Source: an uncultured Lachnospira sp.
Lineage (GTDB): Bacteria; Bacillota; Clostridia; Lachnospirales; Lachnospiraceae
Length of the DNA stretch: 64,000 bases
Direction of reading: 5' to 3'
Assembly: GCA_910587485.1 (NCBI GenBank)
Contig: CAJUKN010000002.1
Coordinates: forward strand, 120,378 to 184,377
Below the pieces are notes generated by a model. That model did no database searches. It had not been told where the DNA came from and worked only from the letters and a program-made list of their open reading frames with translations. Positions within the stretch are counted from its first letter, which is position 1, and the number at the start of each line of letters is the position of its first letter. Positions 1-10,388 of the stretch are shown here, piece after piece. The position numbers and the translations under genes were made by a program.

Positions 1-3000
1 GTACAGTGACAATTAATAGTGTATGTGATGATTCAGAACAAACCTTTATTGTTGTTACTGCCACTCTTGATGCAAATGATAAATATGCTAAAGCAACAGC
101 CACATATACAATTAAAAGCAGTGCAGGAGAACAGTCATTTATATTAGATGATACGCCAGCCAACATTTACTTTGGACAGTTTGAACAGAGTTTTTTTATA
201 AGGTCAGCTTCAGAAATTCAATCAGGTTCTGGTAATTCTATTGTATATGCACTTAAAGAAATAAATAGTATAGTGAAACCTGTTGAGAATGGATATGTTT
301 CAATTAATAATAAAGGTGAAATTTCGCTTGATTACAATAAAATTACAAAAACAACGCCTGATTTTGAAGTGCAGGTTACTGCTTCATTAAGTGGATGTCC
401 AAATGGCAGCAGTATGCAGTTATATAAAACGATAGAAAAAAATTATATTTTGAAATATAATAAGGCACCAGACAATACAGGAAAAAAATATTATAGTGAA
501 AAAGGTAATAATAACGGATTACAGGCAGAAGAGTTATGGTATCGAGAAGATGTAACATTAATAGCAATGGATAAGTATAAATTAGCAAAGTCTTTATCAA
601 ACAAGGATAATTGGGAGAATGACTTTAAGGATTCTATAACAATTGATGCCTCGACAAATGAAACACAAATTTATTATAGAAATACAGATACAGGTATTAT
701 TAGTATTGGTCCTAAAATTTCTTTGAAAATAGATAAAACAGTGCCTAAAGATTTAGCGGTCAATTATATAGCTAATACCATATTTAATAAGATGTCTGAT
801 TTTGATTATAGATTTGGCGCATCTGGAAAGAAAACAAATCTTGATGATGGTCAAAAATATGTTCAAGTTACATTGTCAGCATCAGACAGTGGGACTGATA
901 AATCGGGTATCTATAAATTTAAATATTGGGGAGAAAGTTTTGAATCAGTAAATGGCAATTTAAAGTCATTTGAAACAGAGGCTGTTTTAAAGGCTGATTC
1001 ATCATGGAAAGTAGATGGGGATAAGGTATCTTATACATTTACTGTCCCAGAAGAATTTAAAGGAAAAATTAATTTTATCGCATATGATAAAGCTGGCAAT
1101 GAAATGATGAAATATGAGAAATTGGAAGACAATAAAATAATTATTATTTCTGATGACACAGCACCAAAAATAACTCCAAGCATTGATAAAACAAAAATGG
1201 AATTGATAATTGATGATGATGCTTTTGATAATTCCAATGATGAAATTACTCGATTTTATCAAAATAATATTGATATTGATGTAACATATATACCATTTCA
1301 TGGTACAGAAAATAAAGAAAAAAACAGACAGATAAGCGAAGATATCAAGAAGAATATACAATGGAATGAAACGGTTAAAAACATAGGAACATATGAGTTT
1401 AAGGATAATGGTGAATATACAATAAAAGTAAGTTCAAAAGACCCTGCTGGAAATATAGGAGAGAGTGAAACAAAATCATTTCAGATTGATACAACAGCAC
1501 CAGCTATCACAACAGAAATGAACGTTGCAGATTCGCAGGATAATTTAAAATCAGGAGAAATTGTAAAAAATCCTGTTAAATTGACGGTTGCAGTAACAGA
1601 GAATGGGGTTTTTGATTCTACAAAAATAAATATTTCAATAACAGGTACAGATATTAATGGAAAGGATATTTTAAAGGACAGTACAGATGCTATTATTAAG
1701 AAGTTTCAGGAAAACAGTGGTTGGACATCTGTAGAAGATAAAGATAAAAATACCTGCACTTATACAAAGAGTATTTTATTTGAACAAGATGCAAGATACA
1801 ACTGGACAATTCAATATACTGATGCGGCGGGAAATGTATCAGGAGAACCAATAAAAGAGAATGTCATAATAGATAGAAAACCTCCTAATGAGTATGCGAT
1901 AACATATTCTGAAGAACCTAAAAATATATTAGAATATATTGATAAGTTTTTTAAAATACTCTTTTTTGGTGAAGAAAAAATAGATGTCACAATAAAAGCA
2001 GAAGATAGTATTTCAGGGATTAAACAGCTGCAATATTCAACAGGAGATGGTAATTTTACAGACCTTCCATTGCAAGCAAATGAAAATCAGGCAAATATTT
2101 TTACAGCTACGTTTCCAGTGAATGCTGAGTATAGGAATAGGCTTTATATAAAAGGAGTCGATAATGCTGGAAATTCAAGTACATTTGATGGAGATGAGGT
2201 TATTTTAGATATAGAAAAACCAAAACTTCAAGAAAGTTTTAAATCAAATGGAATACAAATAAACGATGGCGGTACATATAATACAAATATTCAAGCTTGT
2301 ATAACTGTTATAGAAAATAATTTTTTTGAAGACGATTTGCAATATACAGTGAATTATACGCCATTTCTTAATGGAAAGTTGGACGAAGCCCATAAGGAAG
2401 ATATGAAGGTATTAATAAACTGGAATGGGCAAACTGCTGCATGCGAATTTACAAAAGAAGGTCAATATGATGTGGAATTTAGATATAAAGATAAATCGGG
2501 CAACGAGGCTAAAAAGATAAAGAAAATGTTTTATATAGATAAAACAGCACTTGAAACAGAAAGCAAGCTTGTTGGAGATTATGAAAATGCAAATCATTAT
2601 CGTACAAATGTAGGATATCAGCTTTTTATCAAAGAAAATTATTTTAATCCAGATGGATTGAAAATAGATGTTCAATATATATCATATGATGGTGAAGAGT
2701 TGAATATAAGTCAAACTGTAAAAGACAGTCTTATTAAGACATGGCATTGGGACGACCAAATATGGAATGTTTTAGAATATTCATTTGAACAAGAAGGGTA
2801 TTATAAAGTTTCTTATTCATATACAAATAGGTCAGGGCAGTGTTCTAAAGAGGATATAAGCACATTTTATATTGATAAGACTGAACCAATAATTGGACTT
2901 GAATGTAAAAATGCACCAGATGCATCAGAAATTGAAGATTATACTCAAAATGTTACAACTGCATATATTACAGTAACAGAAGTTGCTGAATTTGACCCAA

Positions 3001-6000
3001 AAGATTTTAAGATTGAAGTGACAGCAAAAGATGTTACAGGAGAACCTGCAAAAGATATTAACGTTAAGGATTATGCAGAAAAATTGAATAATCCAGAGAA
3101 TTGGAATAGTTATAAAGGTATTCATAAAGCAGAAATCGTATTTGATAAAGAGTATCAGTATGAAATAAAATTAAATTTTACAGATAAAGCTGGTCATAAT
3201 GCCATTGAAGTTATAAGAACTTTTGTGTATGATGAATCAAAGCCAACAGACCTTACAATAGAATATAGTCCCGCTTTGCCAACTACAACCTTAACACATA
3301 AGCAGATTGTTGATTATTATTTTGGTAAAGATACAAGTAAAGTAACAGTGACCATTTCAGCTAATGACAGCACATCAGGAATCAAGAATTTTATATATAC
3401 GACAGATAATATAGAGTATACAACAGTAGAAGTAGAAGAAAAAGATTTTACAGAATCAAATAGAAAAAATGCAAGGATAAGTTTTGATGTTTCTGCGGAT
3501 TATAAAGGAAGTATTTGGTTTAGCGTTACTGATAAGGCAGGGAATACAGAAACTGTTGTAAATAATGAGGTTATCGTATTGGACAAAACGCCACCTGTTG
3601 TAACTGTTACATATGTGTCCGATGAAAAGCCTGTAATAGAAAATAATTATGAGTATTACCAAAATGTAAGAAAAGCAAAGATAGAAATTAAAGAAACGAA
3701 TTTTAATCCAGAAGGTGTAAATTTATCAATTTTAAGATCAAGGCTGCAAGGCGGCAGCAGTGATGTGGTGGAGGTAGCATCAGAATATGCGCCAGATTAT
3801 AATCAATTTGATGATAATAATCAACCAAAAGGTTGGATATTAGAAAATGGAAATTATGTAAAATATGTTAATTTTGATGAAAATGCAGATTATATATTCA
3901 ACCTAACAGTAACCGATTATGCAGGAAATGAATATACTATGCAAGAACAAAAATTTACAGTAGATACTATTAATCCAACAATCCATGTATCGTATGGGAA
4001 AGATGAAGTACAACCCCTTAACAGCAATTGGTTTAAACAAGCACGAACAGCAACAGTGACTGTAGTTGAACATAATTTTGATGCTACAAGGGTTGATGTG
4101 ACTGTTACTGCAAAAGATATGGCAGGAAATGTTGCAAATGCTGTAAATGTGGACAAAGAATATGCAGATTATGTAAAAAATGCAGAGAATTGGACATATA
4201 AGGGGAACGATACATATACAATTGTATTAAATTATAAAGAAGATGCACATTATACATTTGATATATCCATGACGGATTTGGCAGGAAGAAAAAATGTAAA
4301 TGAGAAAAATGAATTATATGTAGATTATCAAGATAGTATTGCACCCAATCTATTTGTGGTAGATAAAAGTATTCCTGCTGTAATGCCAACATATACTTCA
4401 GATGCAACTGTGGTAAATGAAAATCATTATAATCAAAATATAAATTTACAATTTACAGTTAGTGAAAACAATTTTTATAAAGAAGATGCAAAAGTTGAAG
4501 TAGTATATACACCTTATAATGGAGCAGTCAATGAAAATTATGGTGAGAATGTGACAAAGGCTTTAGAGTGGGAGAATCCGACTAGTTCAGATACTTGGAC
4601 AGCAAAAGCAACGTATATATTTACAGATGAAGGTAAGTATACAGTTACCATTTCTTATACAGATAAGGCTGGCAATGTCTGCAAGATTGCCCCAAAAGAA
4701 TTTTATATTGATAAGACTGTGCCAAAAATTAAATTTGAATATTTAGATGAGGGAAGTGCAGATTCAGTCAATACAAAATATTATAAACAAGCTAGAACTG
4801 CTCAAATTACAATTACAGAAAATGATTTTAATCCAAAGAACATTCGTCTTCATATCTTAAGAAGATTAAATTCAGAACAAACATATACCGATGTGACAGG
4901 TATTTATGCAGTAAAATATGATGTATTAGATGGCTGGGCAAAAGATGAAAATAGTTTTGTCAAAGAAATTGAATTTAATGAAGATGCAGACTATGAAGTT
5001 TCATTATCCTTTACAGATGATGCAGGCAATCAAGCTGATATAGAAACACAGACGTTTACTGTTGATTTGACAAACCCACAAGTGAATGTAACTTTTTCTA
5101 ATATGGATGTCCGTAATGAAAATCAGTTTAGAAATTCAAGAACTGCCACGATTACAATTATAGAGCATAATTTTCAGCCTGAGCGTGTAAATGTATTAAT
5201 TACTGCAGTTGATGCTAATGGTCACCCAGTGTACAATGAAAATGAATTGGCGATTCAAGATGAATTTAAAACATATTTGACTAAAGCAGATAGTTGGGAA
5301 CATACAGGCGATATACATACAGCACATATTTTATTTGAAAAAGATGCAAATTACACATTTGATATTAATATTACCGATATGGCAGGACATAACAATATAG
5401 ATGCACTTGGAAAAAATGTTGTTACATATACAGGTATAGCTTGTAATCAATTTACAATTGATACAACACTTCCAACAGGTTCTATCCAAATAGCAGATTG
5501 GACACAATCAAAAAATGGAACATTATGGAATAAGTTTTTGACGAATATTACATTTGGATTGTGGCTTCAAACAGATGCTGCAGTAGTCATTAACAGTGAT
5601 GACAGTCTAAGTGGGATAGAGTACATTCGTTATTATACGGTTGACCGCCCTTTGACAGAAGAAGCTGTTAAAGCACTTCCAGATTCAGCTTGGCTGGAGG
5701 GGACAAGTTTTAAAATGGGGGTTGATGCTCGATTTATAGTTTATGCTCGAATTATGGATAATGCAGGCAATGAAATTCTTATTTCCTCTGATGGGATTAT
5801 CCTAGATAATACGAAACCAGCAGGAGATGCAACAGAGCCGCGAATTACAATTCGCACAGAAGATAAAAATAATATTTATAATCAAGATGTACGATTGGAT
5901 ATTTATGTGGAAGACCCAGCAGTCGGTTCATTGGGTGTATATTCAGGTATTCAAAAGATTACATGTACAGTGACAAATAGAGCAATAGATATGGTTACAC

Positions 6001-7922
6001 AAGATGTGTTATTATATGAATTTGGAAATGATAATCCAAAACAAGAGGAATTAATACATGAGTGGTCATTAGCAGAAAGTTTTGTTGTTGACCAAAATAT
6101 GAATAATAGTAATGATATTATTGTAGCTGTAACAGCTATAGATAATGCAGGAAACAGCAGTACTAAATATTTGCCGCTTGCGATTGATGAAACAGCACCA
6201 AGAATTGAAATTTATTATGATAATGATGATGGAGATTCCAGTTTTGAGGAAACGACTTATTTTAAAACTGAAAGAACTGCCACAATAGACATTATTGAGC
6301 GCAATTTTAATGCAGATGATGTAAATATTAATGTCACATCAACAGATGACATTTTGCCTGATATATCAGATTGGACTATCGTTGGTGGAACAGCATCAAA
6401 TGGTGATGATACAATTCATAGAGCAACCATACATTATTATGCAGATGGTGATTATACATTTGATATTTCATATGCTGATATGGCAGGAAATGTTGCTGAT
6501 AATATTGAATACAGTGGTCTTGCACCACAACAGTTTACAATTGATTCAATTTTGCCAGTAATTTCAGTGGCATATGATAATAATGATGCTATAAATGGAA
6601 ATTATTATAATCAGGCAAGAACTGCAACAGTAACGATTGAAGAACATAATTTTGAAACAAGTCGAATTGTCGCAGAAATAACAACAGAAGGTGGAACAGC
6701 AAACGTACCACAGCTTAGTGATTGGAGCAGCGCAGGTGATACACATACAGCAACGATTTCATATACAGGTGATACGCTTTATGGTTTTGCTTTGCAATAT
6801 ACCGATATGGCAGGAAATCAAGCAATGGCATATGAAAGAGATAATTTTTATATTGATATGACAATGCCAGAATTATCCATTCAAAGAATTGAGAATGAGA
6901 GTGCTAATAAAGAGGAACTCATTGCACCAGTTATTGCATTTTCAGACCAATACTATGACCGAATTGATATTTTATTAAATGGTGAAAAAACAGATACCAT
7001 GGGATTTTACGATATGAATGAAAATGGAGGTATTTTTACATTTAATAATATCACAAAAGATGATATTTATACATTATCTGCATCTGTTTTTGATAGAGCT
7101 GGTAATGTGACTGAACAGCAAATTGTATTTTCAGTAAATCGAAATGGTTCAACATATGATTTGGAAGCCTCAACAGAAAAAATAAATGGTTCTTATATAA
7201 AAGAAACAAAAGATATTATTGTTTATGAAATAAACCCAGACCCATTATTGACACATAAAGTAACATTATATAAGAATGGCAAAACTATTTTGTTGACAGA
7301 AGGAATCGATTATAGTGTTAATATAGATGGCGGCAGTGGCAGCTGGTACAAATATATTTATAATATCTTTGCTAAGAATTTTGATGATGATGGTATATAT
7401 CGTTTATCTGTACAATCTACGGATAAAGCTGGAAATATAGCAGAAAATACAATTGATACAAAAAATAGAGAGATTTCTTTTGGTGTAGATAATACTATGC
7501 CAAATATAATGCTGTTGAATCTTGAAAGTGGAAAAACATATGCTGCAAATAGTCTTAATGTGCTGATGTCAATTAGCGATAATCTTAAATTGTCATCCGT
7601 TTTAGCATATGTTGATGATGTGCTTGTAAGAGAGTGGACATCAGATGAGATTATGTCTTTGATAAATGCAGGTGAAGATTTTGCATTTGACATAGCTGGA
7701 ACATCTACAAATGCCCATTATGTAAGAATTGTTGCTGTTGATGCAGCAGGTAATTCTCAGGAGATAGAAGCAAGAGATTTTTATGTAACAACAAATATAT
7801 GGATTCGTTTTTATACAAATACAGTGTTGTTTTGGGGTTCAATAGGAATTGCTCTACTCTTTATTGCAGGTATTACAGGAATTGTATTTATCAAAAAGCG
7901 TAAGAAAAAGCAACAAAGATAA
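1..7922 (+). CDS. Giant Ig-like repeat surface protein (5' partial)
   Basis: The frame is open from the left edge, so the true start lies upstream; the GTG at 6 is only the first in-frame start codon. About 2,640 residues are visible. They consist of roughly twenty tandem Ig-like units of about 110-120 residues. Each unit carries a strand like ARTATVTIEEHNF and ends with a TDKAGN-type turn followed by F-x-I-D-x-T-x-P. This pattern is typical of bacterial Ig-like (Big/Ig_3-type) adhesin repeats. The C-terminus has one hydrophobic helix followed by a basic tail (KKRKKKQQR). There is no LPXTG motif, so the protein is probably held by its transmembrane helix with the repeats outside the cell. Ligand and function are unknown. 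It is likely the last gene of an upstream operon. Confidence 0.85.
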   Translation, partial: TVTINSVCDDSEQTFIVVTATLDANDKYAKATATYTIKSSAGEQSFILDDTPANIYFGQFEQSFFIRSASEIQSGSGNSIVYALKEINSIVKPVENGYVSINNKGEISLDYNKITKTTPDFEVQVTASLSGCPNGSSMQLYKTIEKNYILKYNKAPDNTGKKYYSEKGNNNGLQAEELWYREDVTLIAMDKYKLAKSLSNKDNWENDFKDSITIDASTNETQIYYRNTDTGIISIGPKISLKIDKTVPKDLAVNYIANTIFNKMSDFDYRFGASGKKTNLDDGQKYVQVTLSASDSGTDKSGIYKFKYWGESFESVNGNLKSFETEAVLKADSSWKVDGDKVSYTFTVPEEFKGKINFIAYDKAGNEMMKYEKLEDNKIIIISDDTAPKITPSIDKTKMELIIDDDAFDNSNDEITRFYQNNIDIDVTYIPFHGTENKEKNRQISEDIKKNIQWNETVKNIGTYEFKDNGEYTIKVSSKDPAGNIGESETKSFQIDTTAPAITTEMNVADSQDNLKSGEIVKNPVKLTVAVTENGVFDSTKINISITGTDINGKDILKDSTDAIIKKFQENSGWTSVEDKDKNTCTYTKSILFEQDARYNWTIQYTDAAGNVSGEPIKENVIIDRKPPNEYAITYSEEPKNILEYIDKFFKILFFGEEKIDVTIKAEDSISGIKQLQYSTGDGNFTDLPLQANENQANIFTATFPVNAEYRNRLYIKGVDNAGNSSTFDGDEVILDIEKPKLQESFKSNGIQINDGGTYNTNIQACITVIENNFFEDDLQYTVNYTPFLNGKLDEAHKEDMKVLINWNGQTAACEFTKEGQYDVEFRYKDKSGNEAKKIKKMFYIDKTALETESKLVGDYENANHYRTNVGYQLFIKENYFNPDGLKIDVQYISYDGEELNISQTVKDSLIKTWHWDDQIWNVLEYSFEQEGYYKVSYSYTNRSGQCSKEDISTFYIDKTEPIIGLECKNAPDASEIEDYTQNVTTAYITVTEVAEFDPKDFKIEVTAKDVTGEPAKDINVKDYAEKLNNPENWNSYKGIHKAEIVFDKEYQYEIKLNFTDKAGHNAIEVIRTFVYDESKPTDLTIEYSPALPTTTLTHKQIVDYYFGKDTSKVTVTISANDSTSGIKNFIYTTDNIEYTTVEVEEKDFTESNRKNARISFDVSADYKGSIWFSVTDKAGNTETVVNNEVIVLDKTPPVVTVTYVSDEKPVIENNYEYYQNVRKAKIEIKETNFNPEGVNLSILRSRLQGGSSDVVEVASEYAPDYNQFDDNNQPKGWILENGNYVKYVNFDENADYIFNLTVTDYAGNEYTMQEQKFTVDTINPTIHVSYGKDEVQPLNSNWFKQARTATVTVVEHNFDATRVDVTVTAKDMAGNVANAVNVDKEYADYVKNAENWTYKGNDTYTIVLNYKEDAHYTFDISMTDLAGRKNVNEKNELYVDYQDSIAPNLFVVDKSIPAVMPTYTSDATVVNENHYNQNINLQFTVSENNFYKEDAKVEVVYTPYNGAVNENYGENVTKALEWENPTSSDTWTAKATYIFTDEGKYTVTISYTDKAGNVCKIAPKEFYIDKTVPKIKFEYLDEGSADSVNTKYYKQARTAQITITENDFNPKNIRLHILRRLNSEQTYTDVTGIYAVKYDVLDGWAKDENSFVKEIEFNEDADYEVSLSFTDDAGNQADIETQTFTVDLTNPQVNVTFSNMDVRNENQFRNSRTATITIIEHNFQPERVNVLITAVDANGHPVYNENELAIQDEFKTYLTKADSWEHTGDIHTAHILFEKDANYTFDINITDMAGHNNIDALGKNVVTYTGIACNQFTIDTTLPTGSIQIADWTQSKNGTLWNKFLTNITFGLWLQTDAAVVINSDDSLSGIEYIRYYTVDRPLTEEAVKALPDSAWLEGTSFKMGVDARFIVYARIMDNAGNEILISSDGIILDNTKPAGDATEPRITIRTEDKNNIYNQDVRLDIYVEDPAVGSLGVYSGIQKITCTVTNRAIDMVTQDVLLYEFGNDNPKQEELIHEWSLAESFVVDQNMNNSNDIIVAVTAIDNAGNSSTKYLPLAIDETAPRIEIYYDNDDGDSSFEETTYFKTERTATIDIIERNFNADDVNINVTSTDDILPDISDWTIVGGTASNGDDTIHRATIHYYADGDYTFDISYADMAGNVADNIEYSGLAPQQFTIDSILPVISVAYDNNDAINGNYYNQARTATVTIEEHNFETSRIVAEITTEGGTANVPQLSDWSSAGDTHTATISYTGDTLYGFALQYTDMAGNQAMAYERDNFYIDMTMPELSIQRIENESANKEELIAPVIAFSDQYYDRIDILLNGEKTDTMGFYDMNENGGIFTFNNITKDDIYTLSASVFDRAGNVTEQQIVFSVNRNGSTYDLEASTEKINGSYIKETKDIIVYEINPDPLLTHKVTLYKNGKTILLTEGIDYSVNIDGGSGSWYKYIYNIFAKNFDDDGIYRLSVQSTDKAGNIAENTIDTKNREISFGVDNTMPNIMLLNLESGKTYAANSLNVLMSISDNLKLSSVLAYVDDVLVREWTSDEIMSLINAGEDFAFDIAGTSTNAHYVRIVAVDAAGNSQEIEARDFYVTTNIWIRFYTNTVLFWGSIGIALLFIAGITGIVFIKKRKKKQQR

Positions 7923-7999
7923 ACATATACAATAAAAATATTTAGTTGTTTTTAGGACAATAGTATTAAGTCATTAAATTATTTTATCTTATAGAAATT

Positions 8000-8045
8000 A
8001 AGGGATTGTTGAAAGATGAGAAAATTCATTTTACAGCAATCCCTT
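8000..8045 (+). terminator. Possible terminator after the surface protein gene
   Basis: A 9-bp perfect inverted repeat (AAGGGATTG at 8000, CAATCCCTT at 8037) encloses a 28-nt loop. The T-run after it is short (TTT), so termination is uncertain. It lies 78 nt past the stop codon, before the plsX promoter. Confidence 0.35.
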
Positions 8046-8153
8046 TAATAGAATTTATTGATACATATAGAAATTTGTAAAGGACGTTATGAAGATTAGA
8101 AAGTTTCTACTCTTTATTTTTAAAAATTTTACCATCAATATCTATACTTTTTC

Positions 8154-8182
8154 TTGATTTATAAACTATTTTATAGTATATT
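8154..8182 (+). promoter_or_regulatory. Probable sigma-A promoter of the plsX-acpP-rnc-smc-ftsY operon
   Basis: A TTGATT -35 (8154-8159) and a TATATT -10 (8177-8182) are separated by 17 nt. This is the only good promoter match in the 366-nt gap before plsX. The leader that follows contains a small AGAC/GTCT inverted repeat; I could not match it to a known fatty-acid regulator site. Confidence 0.6.
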
Positions 8183-8288
8183 AAGGCAAGACTTTGGTCT
8201 GATTCTTGTTCATTTTGCTAATCTTGTGTTGATGTATTCGTGTTTAAGGGCAAAATTGGCTGATTGACAGAAAGGTATGGTTGTTAAT

Positions 8289-9317
8289 ATGGCTCAACGA
8301 TGTAGGGTTGCATTAGATGCCATGGGAGGTGATAATGCTCCTAGTGAAATCGTAAAAGGTGCAGTGAATGCAGTAAATGCAACAAATAATATTGAGGTAA
8401 ATCTTGTTGGGAAGCAAGAATTAATAAAAGAGCAGCTTAAGAAATATAAATATAACAAAGATAGAATAAAAATTACCGATGCAAGAGATGTTATTGAGAC
8501 AGGAGATTCGCCTGTTATGGCAGTTCGGAGAAAGAAAGAATCATCTCTTGTAAAAGCCTTGTATATTGTAAAAAATGGTGAAGCCGATGCATTTGTTTCG
8601 GCAGGAAGTTCTGGTGCTATTATTGTTGGAGGACAGACCATTGTAGGCAAAATTAAAGGAGTGGAGCGTCCGCCGATGGCTCCATTGATTCCTACCGCAA
8701 AGGGCGTATCAATACTAATAGACAGTGGCGGCAATGTGGATGCAAGACCTAATTTTTTAATTCAATGGGCAAAGATGGGGTCCTTGTACATGGAGCATAT
8801 TATTGGCATCAAAAAACCAAAAGTAGCGATTGTTAATGTCGGTGTGGAAGAAGAAAAAGGAAATGCACTTGTAAAAGCTACGTATCCTTTACTAAAAGAA
8901 TGTAAGGATATCAATTTTATTGGAAGTATTGAAGCCAGAGAAATTCCAAATGGTGAAGCCGATGTAATTGTCTGTGATGCGTTTGTTGGCAATGTGATTT
9001 TAAAATTATATGAGGGTACAGCTTCAACACTAATTAAGACCATCAAGGGCTGTATGATGAAAAATGCAAAGACAAAGATTGGTGCTTTATTAATTAAAAA
9101 AGCACTCAAGCAAGAACTAAAAAAGATGGATGCCACAGAGTATGGCGGTGCGCCATTAATTGGATTGAATGGTCTAGTGGTAAAGGTGCATGGCAATGCA
9201 AAATCAAAAGAAATAAAAAATGCGCTTCTTCAATGCGTTAAATTTAAACAGCAAAATATTAATGAATTAATAGCAAAATCAATGAAAAAAGAAGAAGCAG
9301 AAGAAATAGAAAATTGA
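8289..9317 (+). CDS. plsX: Phosphate acyltransferase PlsX
   Basis: PlsX makes acyl-phosphate from acyl-ACP at the membrane surface for the PlsY acyltransferase, the first step of phospholipid synthesis in Firmicutes. The N-terminus carries the family hallmark VALDAMGGDNAP. Further family segments are AVRRKKESS, FVSAGSSGA and GIEEKGN-like VGVEEEKGN, and the length (about 342 aa) is normal. An in-frame ATG at 8277 lies only 1 nt from the AAAGG ribosome site, while 8289 is 13 nt away and matches the family start better; either is possible. It leads the operon plsX-acpP-rnc-smc-ftsY. The partner plsY is also in this window (36467). Confidence 0.96.
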   Translation: MAQRCRVALDAMGGDNAPSEIVKGAVNAVNATNNIEVNLVGKQELIKEQLKKYKYNKDRIKITDARDVIETGDSPVMAVRRKKESSLVKALYIVKNGEADAFVSAGSSGAIIVGGQTIVGKIKGVERPPMAPLIPTAKGVSILIDSGGNVDARPNFLIQWAKMGSLYMEHIIGIKKPKVAIVNVGVEEEKGNALVKATYPLLKECKDINFIGSIEAREIPNGEADVIVCDAFVGNVILKLYEGTASTLIKTIKGCMMKNAKTKIGALLIKKALKQELKKMDATEYGGAPLIGLNGLVVKVHGNAKSKEIKNALLQCVKFKQQNINELIAKSMKKEEAEEIEN

Positions 9318-9342
9318 TAAAGGTTATTTTAGGAGGTTTATG

Positions 9343-9567
9343 ATGGAATTTGAAAAAATGCAGGGAATTATTGCGGAAGTATTGGATATTGACAAATCAA
9401 AAATTACGTTAGAAAGTACATTTGAAGAATTGGGTGCGGATTCTTTAGATGTTTTACAGATTATTATGGGAATTGAGGATACATTTGAGATTAAGATTCC
9501 TGATGAAGCAACAGAAAAGATTGTAACGGTATCGGATGCAGTTGAACAGATAAAAACAGTAATTTAA
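9343..9567 (+). CDS. acpP: Acyl carrier protein
   Basis: This 74-residue acidic protein carries the growing acyl chain on 4'-phosphopantetheine. The attachment serine lies in the motif ELGADSLDVLQ. The helix after it (IIMGIEDTFEIKIPDE) is typical of fatty-acid ACPs. AGGAGG at 9331-9336 is 6 nt from the ATG at 9343 and only 3 nt from the ATG at 9340, so the second ATG is preferred. It lies 25 nt after plsX, the usual pairing. Confidence 0.96.
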   Translation: MEFEKMQGIIAEVLDIDKSKITLESTFEELGADSLDVLQIIMGIEDTFEIKIPDEATEKIVTVSDAVEQIKTVI

Positions 9568-9594
9568 TGTTAAAAGTTTTTTGTTGCATAAAGT

Positions 9595-9627
9595 GAGGCT
9601 GTCGCATTAAAGCGGTAGCCTCTTATT
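9595..9627 (+). terminator. Hairpin between acpP and rnc (terminator or attenuator)
   Basis: GAGGCT-GT-CGC and GCG-GT-AGCCTC form a strong stem at 9595-9622 with an ATTAAA loop, followed by TTATTT. It may end part of the acpP transcripts and so lower expression of rnc-smc-ftsY relative to acpP. Confidence 0.55.
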
Positions 9628-9668
9628 TGACATAAAAGCCTCGCAATATGCGGTATGAAAGGAGTAAA

Positions 9669-10388
9669 ATGCCTCAACACAATACAAATTTAGATGAATT
9701 TCAAAATCGTATTGGTTATCAATTTAATGATATTAATATGTTAAAAAATGCTTTAACACACAGTTCATATGCTAATGAGATAAAATTAAAAAAGGTAAGT
9801 AATAATGAACGGCTTGAATTTTTGGGGGATGCAGTGTTAGAACTGACTTCAAGTGATTATATTTATCGAAATAATCAAATGAGTGAAGGAGAGATGTCTA
9901 GGCTGCGCGCAAGTATTGTCTGTGAGCCTACATTAGCAATGTGCGCCCGAAGTTTTGGTTTGGAAAAATATATTATGCTTGGAAAGGGAGAAGAATTGAC
10001 AGGAGGACGAGAGCGTGATTCGATTATCTCCGATGCCTGTGAAGCGTTGATAGGTTCGATTTATATAGATGGTGGGTTTGCTAATGCAAAAGAATTTATT
10101 GAAAAATTTATACTCAATGATTTAGAAAATAAAAAACTCTTTTATGATAGCAAGACTATTTTGCAGGAAGTTGTACAAGCGCGTGGATTAGATGTAGAAT
10201 ATGAGCAGATATCAGAAGTTGGACCAGAACATGACAAGACTTTTGTTGTCAGTGCAAAATGCAGTGATTTATTTCATGTTCAAGCTAGTGGGCATACAAA
10301 AAAGGCAGCACAGCAAAAGGCGGCATATGAGGCTCTTTTATTGTTGAAAAAAAAGAACATTGATGTCAAACCGAAAGGGAAGAAATAA
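9669..10388 (+). CDS. rnc: Ribonuclease III
   Basis: Double-strand-specific endonuclease for rRNA and mRNA maturation, 239 aa. The RNase III signature NERLEFLGDAVLEL is near residue 46, and the second acidic cluster DACEALIGSIYIDGGF is near 120. A C-terminal dsRNA-binding domain follows (from about 165, ending in the lysine-rich KKAAQQKAAYEALL region). AAAGGAG at 9658-9664 supports the ATG at 9669; the in-frame ATG at 9648 lies before this site. The stop overlaps the smc start (TAATG), indicating translational coupling. Confidence 0.96.
   Translation: MPQHNTNLDEFQNRIGYQFNDINMLKNALTHSSYANEIKLKKVSNNERLEFLGDAVLELTSSDYIYRNNQMSEGEMSRLRASIVCEPTLAMCARSFGLEKYIMLGKGEELTGGRERDSIISDACEALIGSIYIDGGFANAKEFIEKFILNDLENKKLFYDSKTILQEVVQARGLDVEYEQISEVGPEHDKTFVVSAKCSDLFHVQASGHTKKAAQQKAAYEALLLLKKKNIDVKPKGKK

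Noticed and set aside
376..7693. Several minus-strand ORFs of 60-119 codons inside the giant surface gene
   Set aside because: They are rich in Ile, Phe, Tyr and Cys, lack ribosome sites and mirror an AT-rich repetitive gene in antisense; they are shadows.
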